From Candidatus Omnitrophota bacterium (lineage in GTDB: Bacteria; Omnitrophota; Gorgyraeia; Zapsychrales; Zapsychraceae), in NCBI GenBank assembly GCA_020632495.1, contig JACKFL010000006.1:124001-188000 (forward strand): a stretch of DNA of 64,000 nucleotides, written 5' to 3'. The notes below the pieces were generated by a model. It was not told where the DNA came from. It made no database searches and saw only the letters and a program-made list of their open reading frames with translations. Positions 50,065-58,826 of the stretch are shown in pieces; within the stretch, counting starts at the first letter, position 1, and every line of letters starts with the position of its first letter. Position numbers and translations under genes: made by a program.

Positions 50065-51786
50065 ATGTCTGACGGAACGGCGCACAAACAATCCTTTATC
50101 ACCAAATACATTTTCAGCACCGATCACAAAATGATTGGGATTCAGTTCCTGTGGTTCGGGACCTTTTGGCTGCTATGGGGCGGATTACAGGCCATGCTCA
50201 TCCGCTGGCAGCTGGCGTACTCCGGACAGCCTGTCCCGGTTATCGGCAAGCTGCTCTTCGGTGCCTCGGACGGCATTATCACCCCGGATATCTACAACCA
50301 GATCTTCACGATGCACGGAACGATAATGATCTTTTGGGCGGTGACACCCCTGCTCAGCGGGGCTTTCGCCAATTTTGTCATCCCGTTGCAGATCGGCGCC
50401 CGCGACATGGCGTTCCCCGTGCTGAACATGTTTTCGTTCTGGACGTTCTTTCTGTCGGGCGTCATCCTTTTGGCCTCGCATTTTATGCCGGCCGGTCCGG
50501 CCGCAGCCGGGTGGACGTCCTATCCGCCGTTAAGTACTCCCGTCGGCGGTATTGCCGGACACGGACAGGCTCTATGGGCGCTGTCCCTGACGCTGATGGG
50601 GATCGCGGTCATCATGGGCGCGATCAACTACGTGACGACCGTGATCCGTATGCGCGCGCCGGGCATGGGGTACTTCCAGATGCCGTTGACCGTGTGGGGG
50701 ATCTGGCTGGCCGCGATTTTGAACGCGGTATTCGTTCCGATCATCGCCGCCGGTCTGATTTTCCTGCTGCTGGAAAACGTCTTCGGGACACAGTTCTTTA
50801 TTGCCGGTTCCAAGGCGACCGTGGAAGGCGGTGATCCCTTGCTGTACCAGCATGTGTTCTGGATTTTCGGCCACCCCGAGGTTTACATCTTGATCCTGCC
50901 GATCTGGGGCATCGTCTCGGACCTGCTGTCGGTATTTTCCCGCAAACCGGCCTTCGGTTACCGGGTCACCGCCACCTGCATGTGCATTATCACCTGCCTA
51001 AGCGCGATTGTGTGGGGGCATCACATGTACACGACGGGTATGAGCCCGTTGCTGGGCAAGGCCTTCATGTTTTTGACGCTGCTGATCAGTATTCCGTCAT
51101 CGGTCTTTTTCCTCAATTGGCTGGGCACTCTCTGGAAGGGGTCCTTGCAATTGCGTTCGCCGATGCTTTTCGCGTTGTCGGTGGTCTTTGTCTTCGGTAT
51201 CGGCGGTTTAACCGGTTTGTATTTGGCGACCGTCACCTCCGACATCTATCTCCACGATTCGATGTTCGTCGTGGGGCATTTTCACTATACCCTGGCGGCG
51301 AGTGTCCTGATGGGGTCTTACGCCGCTTTGTATTTTTGGTTTCCGAAAATGTTCGGTAAGATGCTCAACCCGCTGTTGGGCAAGATCCATTTTTGGGGAA
51401 CGTTTATTCCGCTGAATATTGTCTTTTACAATATGATGGTCACGGGATACGCCGGACAGCACCGCCGGCTGTACGATCCCTACATTTATGAATTCCTTCA
51501 GCACCTGAAACCGCTGAATACACAGATCAGCTGGTGGGCATGGCTGCTCGGCGCGGCTCAGGTCGTGCTGGTGGTCAATCTCATTTGGTCGCTGATCAAA
51601 GGGAAGAAGGCCGAACGGAATCCGTGGAAAGCGGCCACGATTGAGTGGACCATCGATTATCCGATCCCGCACGGTAATTTCGCGCAAATGCCGACGGTTT
51701 ACACCGGTCCGCATGAGTACAGCAACCCGGCCATTCAAGGCCGCGACTGGATCTCACAAACCGAGAAGCTGACCGCCGCATCCTAA
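50065..51786 (+). CDS. coxA: Cytochrome c oxidase subunit I
   Basis: The start at 50065 follows GGGGGAGAGAG. This 573-residue protein is the heme-copper core with 12 or more helices. The cross-linked His-Tyr pair lies in WIFGHPEVYILILP, and the heme ligands are in the HHMYTTG and VGHFHYTLA segments. Glu in GHPEVY suggests an A-type oxidase. It reduces O2 to water and pumps protons. Confidence 0.96.
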   Translation: MSDGTAHKQSFITKYIFSTDHKMIGIQFLWFGTFWLLWGGLQAMLIRWQLAYSGQPVPVIGKLLFGASDGIITPDIYNQIFTMHGTIMIFWAVTPLLSGAFANFVIPLQIGARDMAFPVLNMFSFWTFFLSGVILLASHFMPAGPAAAGWTSYPPLSTPVGGIAGHGQALWALSLTLMGIAVIMGAINYVTTVIRMRAPGMGYFQMPLTVWGIWLAAILNAVFVPIIAAGLIFLLLENVFGTQFFIAGSKATVEGGDPLLYQHVFWIFGHPEVYILILPIWGIVSDLLSVFSRKPAFGYRVTATCMCIITCLSAIVWGHHMYTTGMSPLLGKAFMFLTLLISIPSSVFFLNWLGTLWKGSLQLRSPMLFALSVVFVFGIGGLTGLYLATVTSDIYLHDSMFVVGHFHYTLAASVLMGSYAALYFWFPKMFGKMLNPLLGKIHFWGTFIPLNIVFYNMMVTGYAGQHRRLYDPYIYEFLQHLKPLNTQISWWAWLLGAAQVVLVVNLIWSLIKGKKAERNPWKAATIEWTIDYPIPHGNFAQMPTVYTGPHEYSNPAIQGRDWISQTEKLTAAS

Positions 51787-51793
51787 TTTAATC

Positions 51794-52372
51794 ATGACCG
51801 TAATAATCCCTCCGCAAGAAAAACAGCAAACGGCGCAACTGGGGATGATGATTGCCCTGGCGTCCTGGTCGATGCTTTTTGCCACAGCCTTGTTCGGCTA
51901 TACCGTCCTGCGGGTCCAGGCCACGCACTGGTATACGTTCGGGGCAGGTGACCGGCCGTTCATTCAGGCCACGGCAAATACATTGATCCTGCTGCTGAGC
52001 AGCGTCTTTTACAAGATGGCGGTCCGCGCCGTCGGCGGATCGCGGCCGGAGGACGTCAACCGGTACCTGTGGGGGACATTGGTCTGCGGAGCCGTATTCG
52101 GTGCTATGCAATTTTGGCTGTGGCAGACGCTGGCCGGCGAAGGGATCCGTTTGGCAACAAGTATTTCGGCGTCATCGATTTTCGCGATGACCGGTTTGCA
52201 CGCGGTGCATGTGCTCGGGGCCATGGCCGCCGTATTTTGGCTGGCATTACGTACGCGCCGCCGTATAATAACGACCGAGGAGAAAACGCCGCTGGTCCTG
52301 GTGGGCTGGTTTTGGCATTTTCTGACGATTATTTGGTGTATTTTCTACACCGTGATTTTTGTGATTCATTAG
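51794..52372 (+). CDS. Cytochrome c oxidase subunit III-like protein (first copy)
   Basis: This 192-residue protein has five membrane helices and the subunit III pattern (TGLHAVHVLGAMAAVFWLAL, GWFWHFLTIIWCIFYTVIFV). It is shorter than full subunit III. A second subunit III gene follows at 53112, so the operon carries two members of this family. Confidence 0.85.
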   Translation: MTVIIPPQEKQQTAQLGMMIALASWSMLFATALFGYTVLRVQATHWYTFGAGDRPFIQATANTLILLLSSVFYKMAVRAVGGSRPEDVNRYLWGTLVCGAVFGAMQFWLWQTLAGEGIRLATSISASSIFAMTGLHAVHVLGAMAAVFWLALRTRRRIITTEEKTPLVLVGWFWHFLTIIWCIFYTVIFVIH

Positions 52373-52386
52373 AAAGGAGAAGCAAC

Positions 52387-53100
52387 ATGAGTACACGTAA
52401 CACCTCTATATTGTTAACGGCGATTTTCGTTATTTCGGTGGTGACCTGCGCGCAGGCCGCAACCATTAAGGGTAAGGCCATATACGAGGGTAAGGTGCCC
52501 AAGCTTCGGCCGATCAAGATGGATGCCGATCCGATCTGTCTGACCAAGCATGCCGACGCGGTCTCACCGGATTTTCTGGTGTTGGGGGAAGGCAATACCC
52601 TGGCGAATGTCTTTGTCCGGGTGATCAGCGGGGTGCCGAAGAAAGACTATCCGGCCCCGGCCGAAGCCGCCGTGCTGGATCAGGAAGGATGTTTGTACCA
52701 TCCGCACGTGATGGGCGTGATGGTTAATCAACCCATCGACATCCTCAACCCCGACGGGACGCTGCACAACGTGCATGCGGTGGCCGAGGTCAATGACGAA
52801 TTCAATATCGCCATGCCGAAGTTCCGGAAGAAAATCACCCGGACATTCGACAAGCCCGAGGTGATGGTCAAAATGAAGTGTGATGTGCATCCGTGGATGA
52901 ACGGATTCATCGCGGTCATGGAACACCCGTATTTCGATGTATCTGAAACTACCGGTGAATTCAGCATCGAGAATCTGCCGGCGGGTATGTATGAGGTCGA
53001 AGCGTGGCATGAAAAACTCGGCACGCAAAAGGTAAAGGTATCGCTGACGGAAGGCGGAACCGAGGAGCTGACTTTTAAGTTTAGCAAACCGCAAAATTAA
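52387..53100 (+). CDS. Exported cupredoxin-like / methylamine-utilisation-like protein
   Basis: This 237-residue product has a signal peptide (1-24, ending AQA). Residues 28-90 and the C-terminus (FSIENLPAGMYEVEAWHEKL) are carboxypeptidase-regulatory-like, while the centre has a probable copper site (TLHNVHAVAEVNDEFN ... KCDVHPWMNG, residues His and Cys-x2-His-x2-Met). Such proteins donate electrons or copper near oxidases. It is inserted between the two subunit III genes. Confidence 0.75.
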   Translation: MSTRNTSILLTAIFVISVVTCAQAATIKGKAIYEGKVPKLRPIKMDADPICLTKHADAVSPDFLVLGEGNTLANVFVRVISGVPKKDYPAPAEAAVLDQEGCLYHPHVMGVMVNQPIDILNPDGTLHNVHAVAEVNDEFNIAMPKFRKKITRTFDKPEVMVKMKCDVHPWMNGFIAVMEHPYFDVSETTGEFSIENLPAGMYEVEAWHEKLGTQKVKVSLTEGGTEELTFKFSKPQN

Positions 53101-53111
53101 GGAGTGAAGGC

Positions 53112-53744
53112 ATGAGTCAATCTTTGTCTGTCCGGAAAGACGTTTGGGGAGACGCGACCACCGGGAAGCTGGGGATGTGGCTGTTTATCCTCATCGACGG
53201 GCTCAGTTTCGGGACATTACTCATCGGCGGGGCCGCATTGCGCGCCGGCGCGGCGTCGTGGCCCGAGCCGGGTACGGTCCTGAATATTCCGCTGACCGCG
53301 TTCAACACGTTTCTGCTGATCTGCACGAGTTTTACCATGGTCATGGCCCTGAATTCGGTGCAGCGTGACGATCAGAAGGGACTCGTCAAGTTCCTGCTGT
53401 TAACGATGCTCGGCGGGATGATCTTTCTGGGCATTCAAGTTTATGAATACACGCATTTCATCATGGGCAGTGAACATCTCGGCGAGCAGTTAGCCAAGGC
53501 CGGAATGAGCGGAACGAAGTTCCTGACCACCTCCAGTGTGTACGCGGGCGCGTTTTACGTGACAACGTGTTATCACGGATTGCACGTTTTCTCCGGGGTC
53601 ATTTACATCTTCTGCATCCTGATGGCCGCCATGAGAGGACGGTACTCTTCGCAGGATTACGACAAGGTCGAGATCCTCGGGCTCTACTGGCACTTCGTCG
53701 ATCTGATCTGGATTCTGGTTTTCACCGTCATTTACCTGATTTAA
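53112..53744 (+). CDS. coxC: Cytochrome c oxidase subunit III
   Basis: This 210-residue protein has five membrane helices with GKLGMWLFILIDGLSFGTLL, FLGIQVYEYTHFI, TTCYHGLHVFSGVIYIF and LYWHFVDLIWILVFTVIYLI, all typical of heme-copper oxidase subunit III. It stabilises subunit I. Confidence 0.93.
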   Translation: MSQSLSVRKDVWGDATTGKLGMWLFILIDGLSFGTLLIGGAALRAGAASWPEPGTVLNIPLTAFNTFLLICTSFTMVMALNSVQRDDQKGLVKFLLLTMLGGMIFLGIQVYEYTHFIMGSEHLGEQLAKAGMSGTKFLTTSSVYAGAFYVTTCYHGLHVFSGVIYIFCILMAAMRGRYSSQDYDKVEILGLYWHFVDLIWILVFTVIYLI

Positions 53745-53759
53745 AGGAGGGAAGCGTCC

Positions 53760-54041
53760 ATGTCCAAGGATCACAAAAAACTCTATATCGTAAACGCGAT
53801 CTGGCTGACCGTCCTGACGGTGCTGGAGCTGGGAGTGAACAATCTGCCAATTCCGAAAAGCGCGCAGGTGGCGATGCTGCTTGCCTTTGCCTCGACCAAG
53901 ATGATTCTCGTGGCGATGGTGTACATGCATTTGCGTTATGAGACCAAAGCGCTGAAGATAGCGGTGTGCGTGCCGATCCCGTTGGCCGTCCTTTTTTGCG
54001 TATCCCTAATGTATGACCTTCCCTATCAAATGATATATTGA
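53760..54041 (+). CDS. Cytochrome c oxidase subunit IV-like protein
   Basis: This 93-residue protein has three hydrophobic helices (YIVNAIWLTVLTVLELGV, VAMLLAFASTKMILVAMVYM, KIAVCVPIPLAVLFCVSLMY), the pattern of prokaryotic subunit IV. AAAGGAGGGAAGCGTCC precedes the start. The next gene begins one base after its stop. Confidence 0.85.
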   Translation: MSKDHKKLYIVNAIWLTVLTVLELGVNNLPIPKSAQVAMLLAFASTKMILVAMVYMHLRYETKALKIAVCVPIPLAVLFCVSLMYDLPYQMIY

Positions 54042-54042
54042 G

Positions 54043-54267
54043 ATGACGCGACGTTCTTTCCTAATGACAGGCACCACGGCCTGCTGGCTGGTCTTTCCGC
54101 AATTGGCCGCGGCATGCCCGTCGTGTATGGGGCGCGACGACCAGGGGTACTTATTGAAGATCATTTGGCCCGTCGGTCTTTTTTTGACCTTGCCGTTCGT
54201 CATCTTCTTCGTCCTGTTCTTTCTGGTCCGCCGTATGCAAAGAAGGCAGGGGCCGCATGAAGCGTGA
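54043..54267 (+). CDS. Small membrane protein with an exported CPSC motif
   Basis: This 74-residue protein has a twin-Arg-like N-terminus (MTRRSFLMTG), a signal-like helix, a periplasmic CPSCMG motif at residues 25-30, and one C-terminal membrane helix with a basic tail. The Cys pair could bind copper or act in redox exchange during oxidase assembly. It overlaps the SCO-like gene by 11 bp. Confidence 0.65.
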   Translation: MTRRSFLMTGTTACWLVFPQLAAACPSCMGRDDQGYLLKIIWPVGLFLTLPFVIFFVLFFLVRRMQRRQGPHEA

Positions 54268-54832
54268 AGACCGGCCCGTCGTTCTGGCATGGGCCGTTTT
54301 GTTCGTTGTGGCCGCAACGGTGGCTTTTAATCTGATGCGCCGCGACGCCGGCCAGGGATTCGGTGGTTTTGCCTACGGCGGCGTCCCGTATTTTGAGCTG
54401 AGCGACATTAACGGCGAAAAACAGAATTTGCACAAGTTGAAAGGGAAGGTTTGGCTTGTGCATTTTATTTCGCCTGAGCGCAGCGTCCCGCACGAGGCGA
54501 CGCTTAAGTCGTTACGGGCATTGCATGGTCGCTTTGCCGGACGTGAGAACTTTCAGATTGTCAGTGTGTCCGCGGATCCGGAGCGGTTGGCCGGGATCCG
54601 CGCCGGCCTCGACGGGGACGCGCAGCAAAAATGGTTTCTCCTGTACGGACCGCGGGAGGAAATCGAGAGCTGGATGCATGCCGGTTTTCATCTCGACGCC
54701 CGCGCCGACCTGTTTCAGCTGGATCAGATGGTCTTTCTGATTGATCAAAACGCGACGATCCGCGGTTACTACAAGATCGATACCCCCAAGCAACTCCCCG
54801 CGATGGAGCGGCATCTGCAATCGCTCCTGTAA
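54257..54832 (+). CDS. SCO1/SenC-like thioredoxin-fold protein without its Cys pair
   Basis: This 191-residue membrane-anchored protein has the SCO topology: one helix (residues 8-25) and a thioredoxin fold (ELSDINGEKQNLHKLKGKVW). The copper-binding CxxxC is absent: the site reads HFISPERSVPHEATL. The distal His (DHSxxxxLID in SCO) is Gln in LFQLDQMVFLID. It cannot bind copper in the usual manner and may act as a chaperone or with the CPSC protein upstream. Confidence 0.75.
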   Translation: MKREDRPVVLAWAVLFVVAATVAFNLMRRDAGQGFGGFAYGGVPYFELSDINGEKQNLHKLKGKVWLVHFISPERSVPHEATLKSLRALHGRFAGRENFQIVSVSADPERLAGIRAGLDGDAQQKWFLLYGPREEIESWMHAGFHLDARADLFQLDQMVFLIDQNATIRGYYKIDTPKQLPAMERHLQSLL

Positions 54833-54866
54833 AACCCGTTTTTCTTCGGTTTTGAAAAATTACTGC

Positions 54867-54894
54867 TTGCATGTGCCGGATTTTCTGTTAAATT
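54867..54894 (+). promoter_or_regulatory. Sigma70-type promoter of cydAB
   Basis: TTGCAT at 54867-54872, 16 bp, TAAATT at 54889-54894. Start expected near 54901. It allows the bd oxidase to be controlled apart from the heme-copper operon. Confidence 0.55.
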
Positions 54895-54920
54895 ATTACC
54901 TTTCCAGTCAGGATTAAGTC

Positions 54921-56270
54921 ATGGACGTCTTACTTTTATCACGAATACAATTCGCCTTAACCATTGCCTTCCACTATTTGTATCCGCCGCTCAGTATCGG
55001 CCTGGGGATCCTCATGGTGATCATGGAAGGGATGTATCTGAAGACCAGGAATCCGCTGTATCACATCATGACGCGGTTTTGGGTGAAGGTCTTCGGACTC
55101 ACCTTCGCGATCGGTGTGGCCACCGGTATCGTCATGGAGTTCGAGTTCGGAACGAATTGGGCGACCTATTCACGTTACGTCGGAGATATTTTCGGCAGCG
55201 CGCTGGCGGCGGAGGGGATCTTCGCCTTCTTTCTGGAATCGGGCTTTCTGGCGGTGCTTTTATTCGGTTGGGATAAGGTTAAACCGTGGGTGCACTTTGT
55301 GTCGGCGATCATGGTGTGTCTGGGCGCACATTTCTCGTCGATTTGGATCGTAGTGGCCGGATCCTGGATGCAGACGCCGGCGGGATATCACATCGTCGGA
55401 CAGGGGATGGAGGCACGGGCCGAGATCACCGACTTTTGGGCCATGGTGTTCAATCCCTCATCGATGGACCGCTTGACGCACGTCGTGCTCGGTTGTTGGC
55501 AGGCCGGCGCCACACTGGTCCTGAGTATCAGCGCGTACTATCTGTTACGCAACCGTCACCGGGAGTTCGCCCAAGCATCGATGAAGATTGCCCTGACGGT
55601 GGCCCTGTTCGCTTCCGTATGTCAGTTGATCAGCGGGCATCACAGCGCTGAACTGGTAGCCGAACACCAGCCGCCGAAGATGGCGGCCATGGAGGCCCAC
55701 TATCCGGAGTCGGCCCCGGCCGATCTGTATCTTTTCGGATGGGTGGACGAAAAAAATCAACGCGTCAACTTCGGGATCCGGATCCCGCGCATGGTCAGCG
55801 TGCTTTTGTACGGCGATCCCGACGCGCCGGTCACCGGTTTAAACGCCTTTCCGAAAGAGGACCAGCCTCCGGTGAATGTCGTTTTTCAGTTTTATCATAT
55901 CATGGTGGCGATCGGGTTCACGCTGATCGCCCTTAACGTGACGGGCATGTTTATGCTGCTGCGGGGGAAACTCTTTGAGTGCCGGCCGCTGTTGTGGGCA
56001 TTTGTCTTCTCGGTGCTGGGCCCGCAGATTGCCAATCAGGCCGGCTGGTTTACCGCGGAGATCGGCCGCCAGCCGTGGATTGTCTACGGATTATTGCGCA
56101 CCTCAGAGGCCTTGTCCAAGACGGTCACCGCCAATATGGTGCTGACGTCATTAATTATGTTTACCATCATCTACGCACTGCTGTTTGTGCTGTTTATATT
56201 CCTGCTGGACAGGAAGATCAAGCACGGGCCGGAAGACGTGGAACACTTGGCGGACAGCCAGAGGGCTTGA
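54921..56270 (+). CDS. cydA: Cytochrome bd ubiquinol oxidase subunit I
   Basis: This 449-residue subunit has the heme ligand His18 (IAFHYLYPPLSIG), the GWFTAEIGRQPWIVYGLLRT signature and about nine helices. The Q-loop is of the short type. It oxidises quinol and reduces O2 with high affinity. The heme b558 Met lies between the Q-loop and the C-terminus as in other members. No pump function. Confidence 0.95.
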   Translation: MDVLLLSRIQFALTIAFHYLYPPLSIGLGILMVIMEGMYLKTRNPLYHIMTRFWVKVFGLTFAIGVATGIVMEFEFGTNWATYSRYVGDIFGSALAAEGIFAFFLESGFLAVLLFGWDKVKPWVHFVSAIMVCLGAHFSSIWIVVAGSWMQTPAGYHIVGQGMEARAEITDFWAMVFNPSSMDRLTHVVLGCWQAGATLVLSISAYYLLRNRHREFAQASMKIALTVALFASVCQLISGHHSAELVAEHQPPKMAAMEAHYPESAPADLYLFGWVDEKNQRVNFGIRIPRMVSVLLYGDPDAPVTGLNAFPKEDQPPVNVVFQFYHIMVAIGFTLIALNVTGMFMLLRGKLFECRPLLWAFVFSVLGPQIANQAGWFTAEIGRQPWIVYGLLRTSEALSKTVTANMVLTSLIMFTIIYALLFVLFIFLLDRKIKHGPEDVEHLADSQRA

Positions 56271-56272
56271 CC

Positions 56273-57304
56273 ATGGATTTTACCTTTCTCGATCTCAATC
56301 TTATCTGGTTCGTCCTGATCGGCGTCTTATTCAGCGGCTACGCCATGCTGGACGGTTTCGACCTCGGCGTGGGCGCGTTGCACCTGCTGATGAAGACCGA
56401 TCACGAGCGCCGGGTCAGCATCAATTCTATCGGGCCGGTGTGGGACGGAAATGAAGTGTGGCTGGTTACGGGAGGCGGGGCTTTGTTTGCCGCCTTTCCC
56501 GATGTGTACGCGACGCTGGCGTCGGGATTCTATTTTGCGGTGATGCTCCTGCTGATGTCATTGATCTTCCGCGCTATTTCCATCGAATTCCGGAGCAAAC
56601 ATCACTCGCCGGCCTGGCGGCAGTTTTGGGACGTAAGCTTCTCGGTGTCGAGTATCGTGGCCAGTCTGGTGCTGGGGATCGCGCTGGGCAATCTGGTCAT
56701 GGGCATCCCGCTCGGACCGGACAAGGAATACGCCGGGACATTTCTGGGTCTGTTCAATCCCTACGCCCTCTTGGTCGGGGTGACCACGGTCGCCTTGTTT
56801 ATGATGCACGGCGCGATCTATTTGTGCCTGAAGACCGAAGGCGAGATCCACGAAAAGGTCCGCGGGTGGATCAACAATTGCATCATTTTCTTTATCATCT
56901 GCTACGCGACCACGACCATGGCCACGCTGGTCTACATCCCGGAGATGGCCGAGAAATTTCGCCTCTCACCGGTGTTGTTCCTCATTCCGCTGGTCAACAT
57001 GCTGGCGATCGCCAACATTCCGCGGGAAATTTACCACGGGCGGGACCTTCTGGCCCTGCTGTCATCGTGTGTGGCCATGACCGCCCTGATCGCGCTCTTC
57101 GGGGTCGGCATCTTTCCGCATATCGTTCTGTCCAATCCGCTGCCGGAGTACAGCCTGACCGTTTACAACGCCTCCGGGTCCCAGAAGTCGCTCAATTACA
57201 TGATGAATATCGCCGTGATCGGCATCCCGTTCGTGCTGTCGTATACCGTGGCCATCTACTGGATTTTCCGCGGCAAGGTCGTGCTGACCGCCGACAGTTA
57301 CTGA
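56273..57304 (+). CDS. cydB: Cytochrome bd ubiquinol oxidase subunit II
   Basis: This 343-residue membrane subunit has the family segments LDGFDLGVGALHLLM, GPVWDGNEVWLVTGGGALFAAFP and RAISIEFRSKH. It starts 2 bp after the cydA stop. About eight helices. Confidence 0.95.
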   Translation: MDFTFLDLNLIWFVLIGVLFSGYAMLDGFDLGVGALHLLMKTDHERRVSINSIGPVWDGNEVWLVTGGGALFAAFPDVYATLASGFYFAVMLLLMSLIFRAISIEFRSKHHSPAWRQFWDVSFSVSSIVASLVLGIALGNLVMGIPLGPDKEYAGTFLGLFNPYALLVGVTTVALFMMHGAIYLCLKTEGEIHEKVRGWINNCIIFFIICYATTTMATLVYIPEMAEKFRLSPVLFLIPLVNMLAIANIPREIYHGRDLLALLSSCVAMTALIALFGVGIFPHIVLSNPLPEYSLTVYNASGSQKSLNYMMNIAVIGIPFVLSYTVAIYWIFRGKVVLTADSY

Positions 57305-57389
57305 GACGGCTTTCCCCATAGTTAATCCTTCCGCGGTGATTCAATCTTTGCTATATTTAAGACTGGATTAACCCAAACCTTCACCGTTC

Positions 57390-58826
57390 ATGTTATTTAA
57401 TTCGGTCCAGTTTTTTGTCTTCTTCGGTATTGTCCTCGGACTGTACCGTCTTTTGGATCACCGCTGGCAGAACCGCATGCTGCTGATCGCCAGCTACATC
57501 TTTTACGGGGCATGGGACTGGCGGTTTTTGTCGTTGATCTGGATTTCCACCTTCATCGACTTTTGGTGTGGAAGGCGCATGCAACGCGCCACGGACCAGC
57601 GGTCGCGCCGGCACTTCCTCATAATCAGCGTTGTTTCCAATCTCGGAATCCTGGGATTCTTCAAGTACTTCAATTTCTTCAGTGAAAATCTGATCCGTCT
57701 GGCCGAGGCGGCGGGATGGAACCTGCATCCGGCCACGCTCGACATCATCCTGCCGGTGGGAATTTCTTTCTACACTTTTCAGTCGATGAGTTATACGATC
57801 GACATCTACCGGGGGGAACTCAAGGCCCACGACAGTTTTCTGGAGTTCGCGCTGTTCGTCGCCTTTTTCCCGCAGCTGGTGGCCGGTCCGATTGAACGCG
57901 CCCGGCATCTTCTGCCGCAGGTCGCGCGGCCGCGCACCGTGACCTGGGAACAGGTCTGTGAGGGGAGTTATCTGATCCTGTGGGGCCTGTTTTTGAAGGT
58001 CTTCGTCGCCGACAATCTGGCCGTGGTCGTGGACAATGCCTACAGCCTCGAAGCGGGGCTGGTCAAGGAACGCGTTTGGCTGGGGACCTACGCGTTTGCT
58101 TTTCAGATTTTCGGAGATTTTGCGGGGTACTCGAATATCGCCCGCGGCGTGAGCCGCTGCATGGGCTTTGATATCATGAACAATTTCTTCGCCCCTTACA
58201 TGGCGGCAAATCCGAGCGATTTCTGGCGGCGCTGGCACATCAGTCTGTCCACCTGGCTTAAGGATTATCTGTACATTCCGCTGGGCGGCAACCGTCACGG
58301 CACAAATGCGACCCTGCGCAACTTGATGCTGACGATGGTTATCGGCGGACTCTGGCACGGCGCGGCGTGGACGTTTGTTCTGTGGGGTTTTTATCACGGT
58401 GTACTGCTCGTCGGATACCGGCTTGCGGCCGGTCGACGGGAAGGGAAGCGTCCGGCGCATCCGGTGATGGCCGGCGCGGCCGGCGCGGCCGGCGTGGTCC
58501 GGGTGATTGTCTTTTTTCACCTGGTGTGCCTGGGGTGGATGATGTTCCGCGCCGAGTCGTTAACGCATCTCGGCCAGCTTTTGGCTGCCGTCTTATGGCA
58601 GCCCCCGGGCCTGGACGCCGGAGTGACCAAGATCATCCTGCAGAAACTGGCGTTTTACGCCGGGCCGGCTATCGCCGTGCAGTTCGCGCAATATCGGCGC
58701 AACGATATTCTGGCGCCGTACCGGCTGCCGTGGGTCGCGCGGGGGATTTGGTACTATGCCCTGGTCATGTTGATCCTCATTTACGGTGTGACCGAAGCCA
58801 ATGACTTCATTTATTTTCAATTTTAA
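57390..58826 (+). CDS. MBOAT-family O-acyltransferase (AlgI-like)
   Basis: This 478-residue membrane protein has the MBOAT signatures: YTIDIYRGELKAHDSFLEFA, GDFAGYSNIARGVSRCMGF, the SDFWRRWHISLSTWLKDYLY loop and the catalytic His in GGLWHGAAWTF. It transfers acyl groups across the membrane to surface polymers together with an SGNH partner. A tandem 9-bp repeat at about 58468-58494 encodes AGAAGAAG. It overlaps the SGNH-like gene by 26 bp. Confidence 0.92.
   Translation: MLFNSVQFFVFFGIVLGLYRLLDHRWQNRMLLIASYIFYGAWDWRFLSLIWISTFIDFWCGRRMQRATDQRSRRHFLIISVVSNLGILGFFKYFNFFSENLIRLAEAAGWNLHPATLDIILPVGISFYTFQSMSYTIDIYRGELKAHDSFLEFALFVAFFPQLVAGPIERARHLLPQVARPRTVTWEQVCEGSYLILWGLFLKVFVADNLAVVVDNAYSLEAGLVKERVWLGTYAFAFQIFGDFAGYSNIARGVSRCMGFDIMNNFFAPYMAANPSDFWRRWHISLSTWLKDYLYIPLGGNRHGTNATLRNLMLTMVIGGLWHGAAWTFVLWGFYHGVLLVGYRLAAGRREGKRPAHPVMAGAAGAAGVVRVIVFFHLVCLGWMMFRAESLTHLGQLLAAVLWQPPGLDAGVTKIILQKLAFYAGPAIAVQFAQYRRNDILAPYRLPWVARGIWYYALVMLILIYGVTEANDFIYFQF

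Noticed and set aside
55979..56272. 98-residue N-terminal extension of CydB
   Set aside because: It overlaps conserved cydA sequence out of frame; CydB homologues start at the ATG at 56273.
58468..58494. Three 9-bp GC-rich direct repeats as a mobile or recombination site
   Set aside because: They lie in frame inside the acyltransferase gene and simply encode AGAAGAAG.
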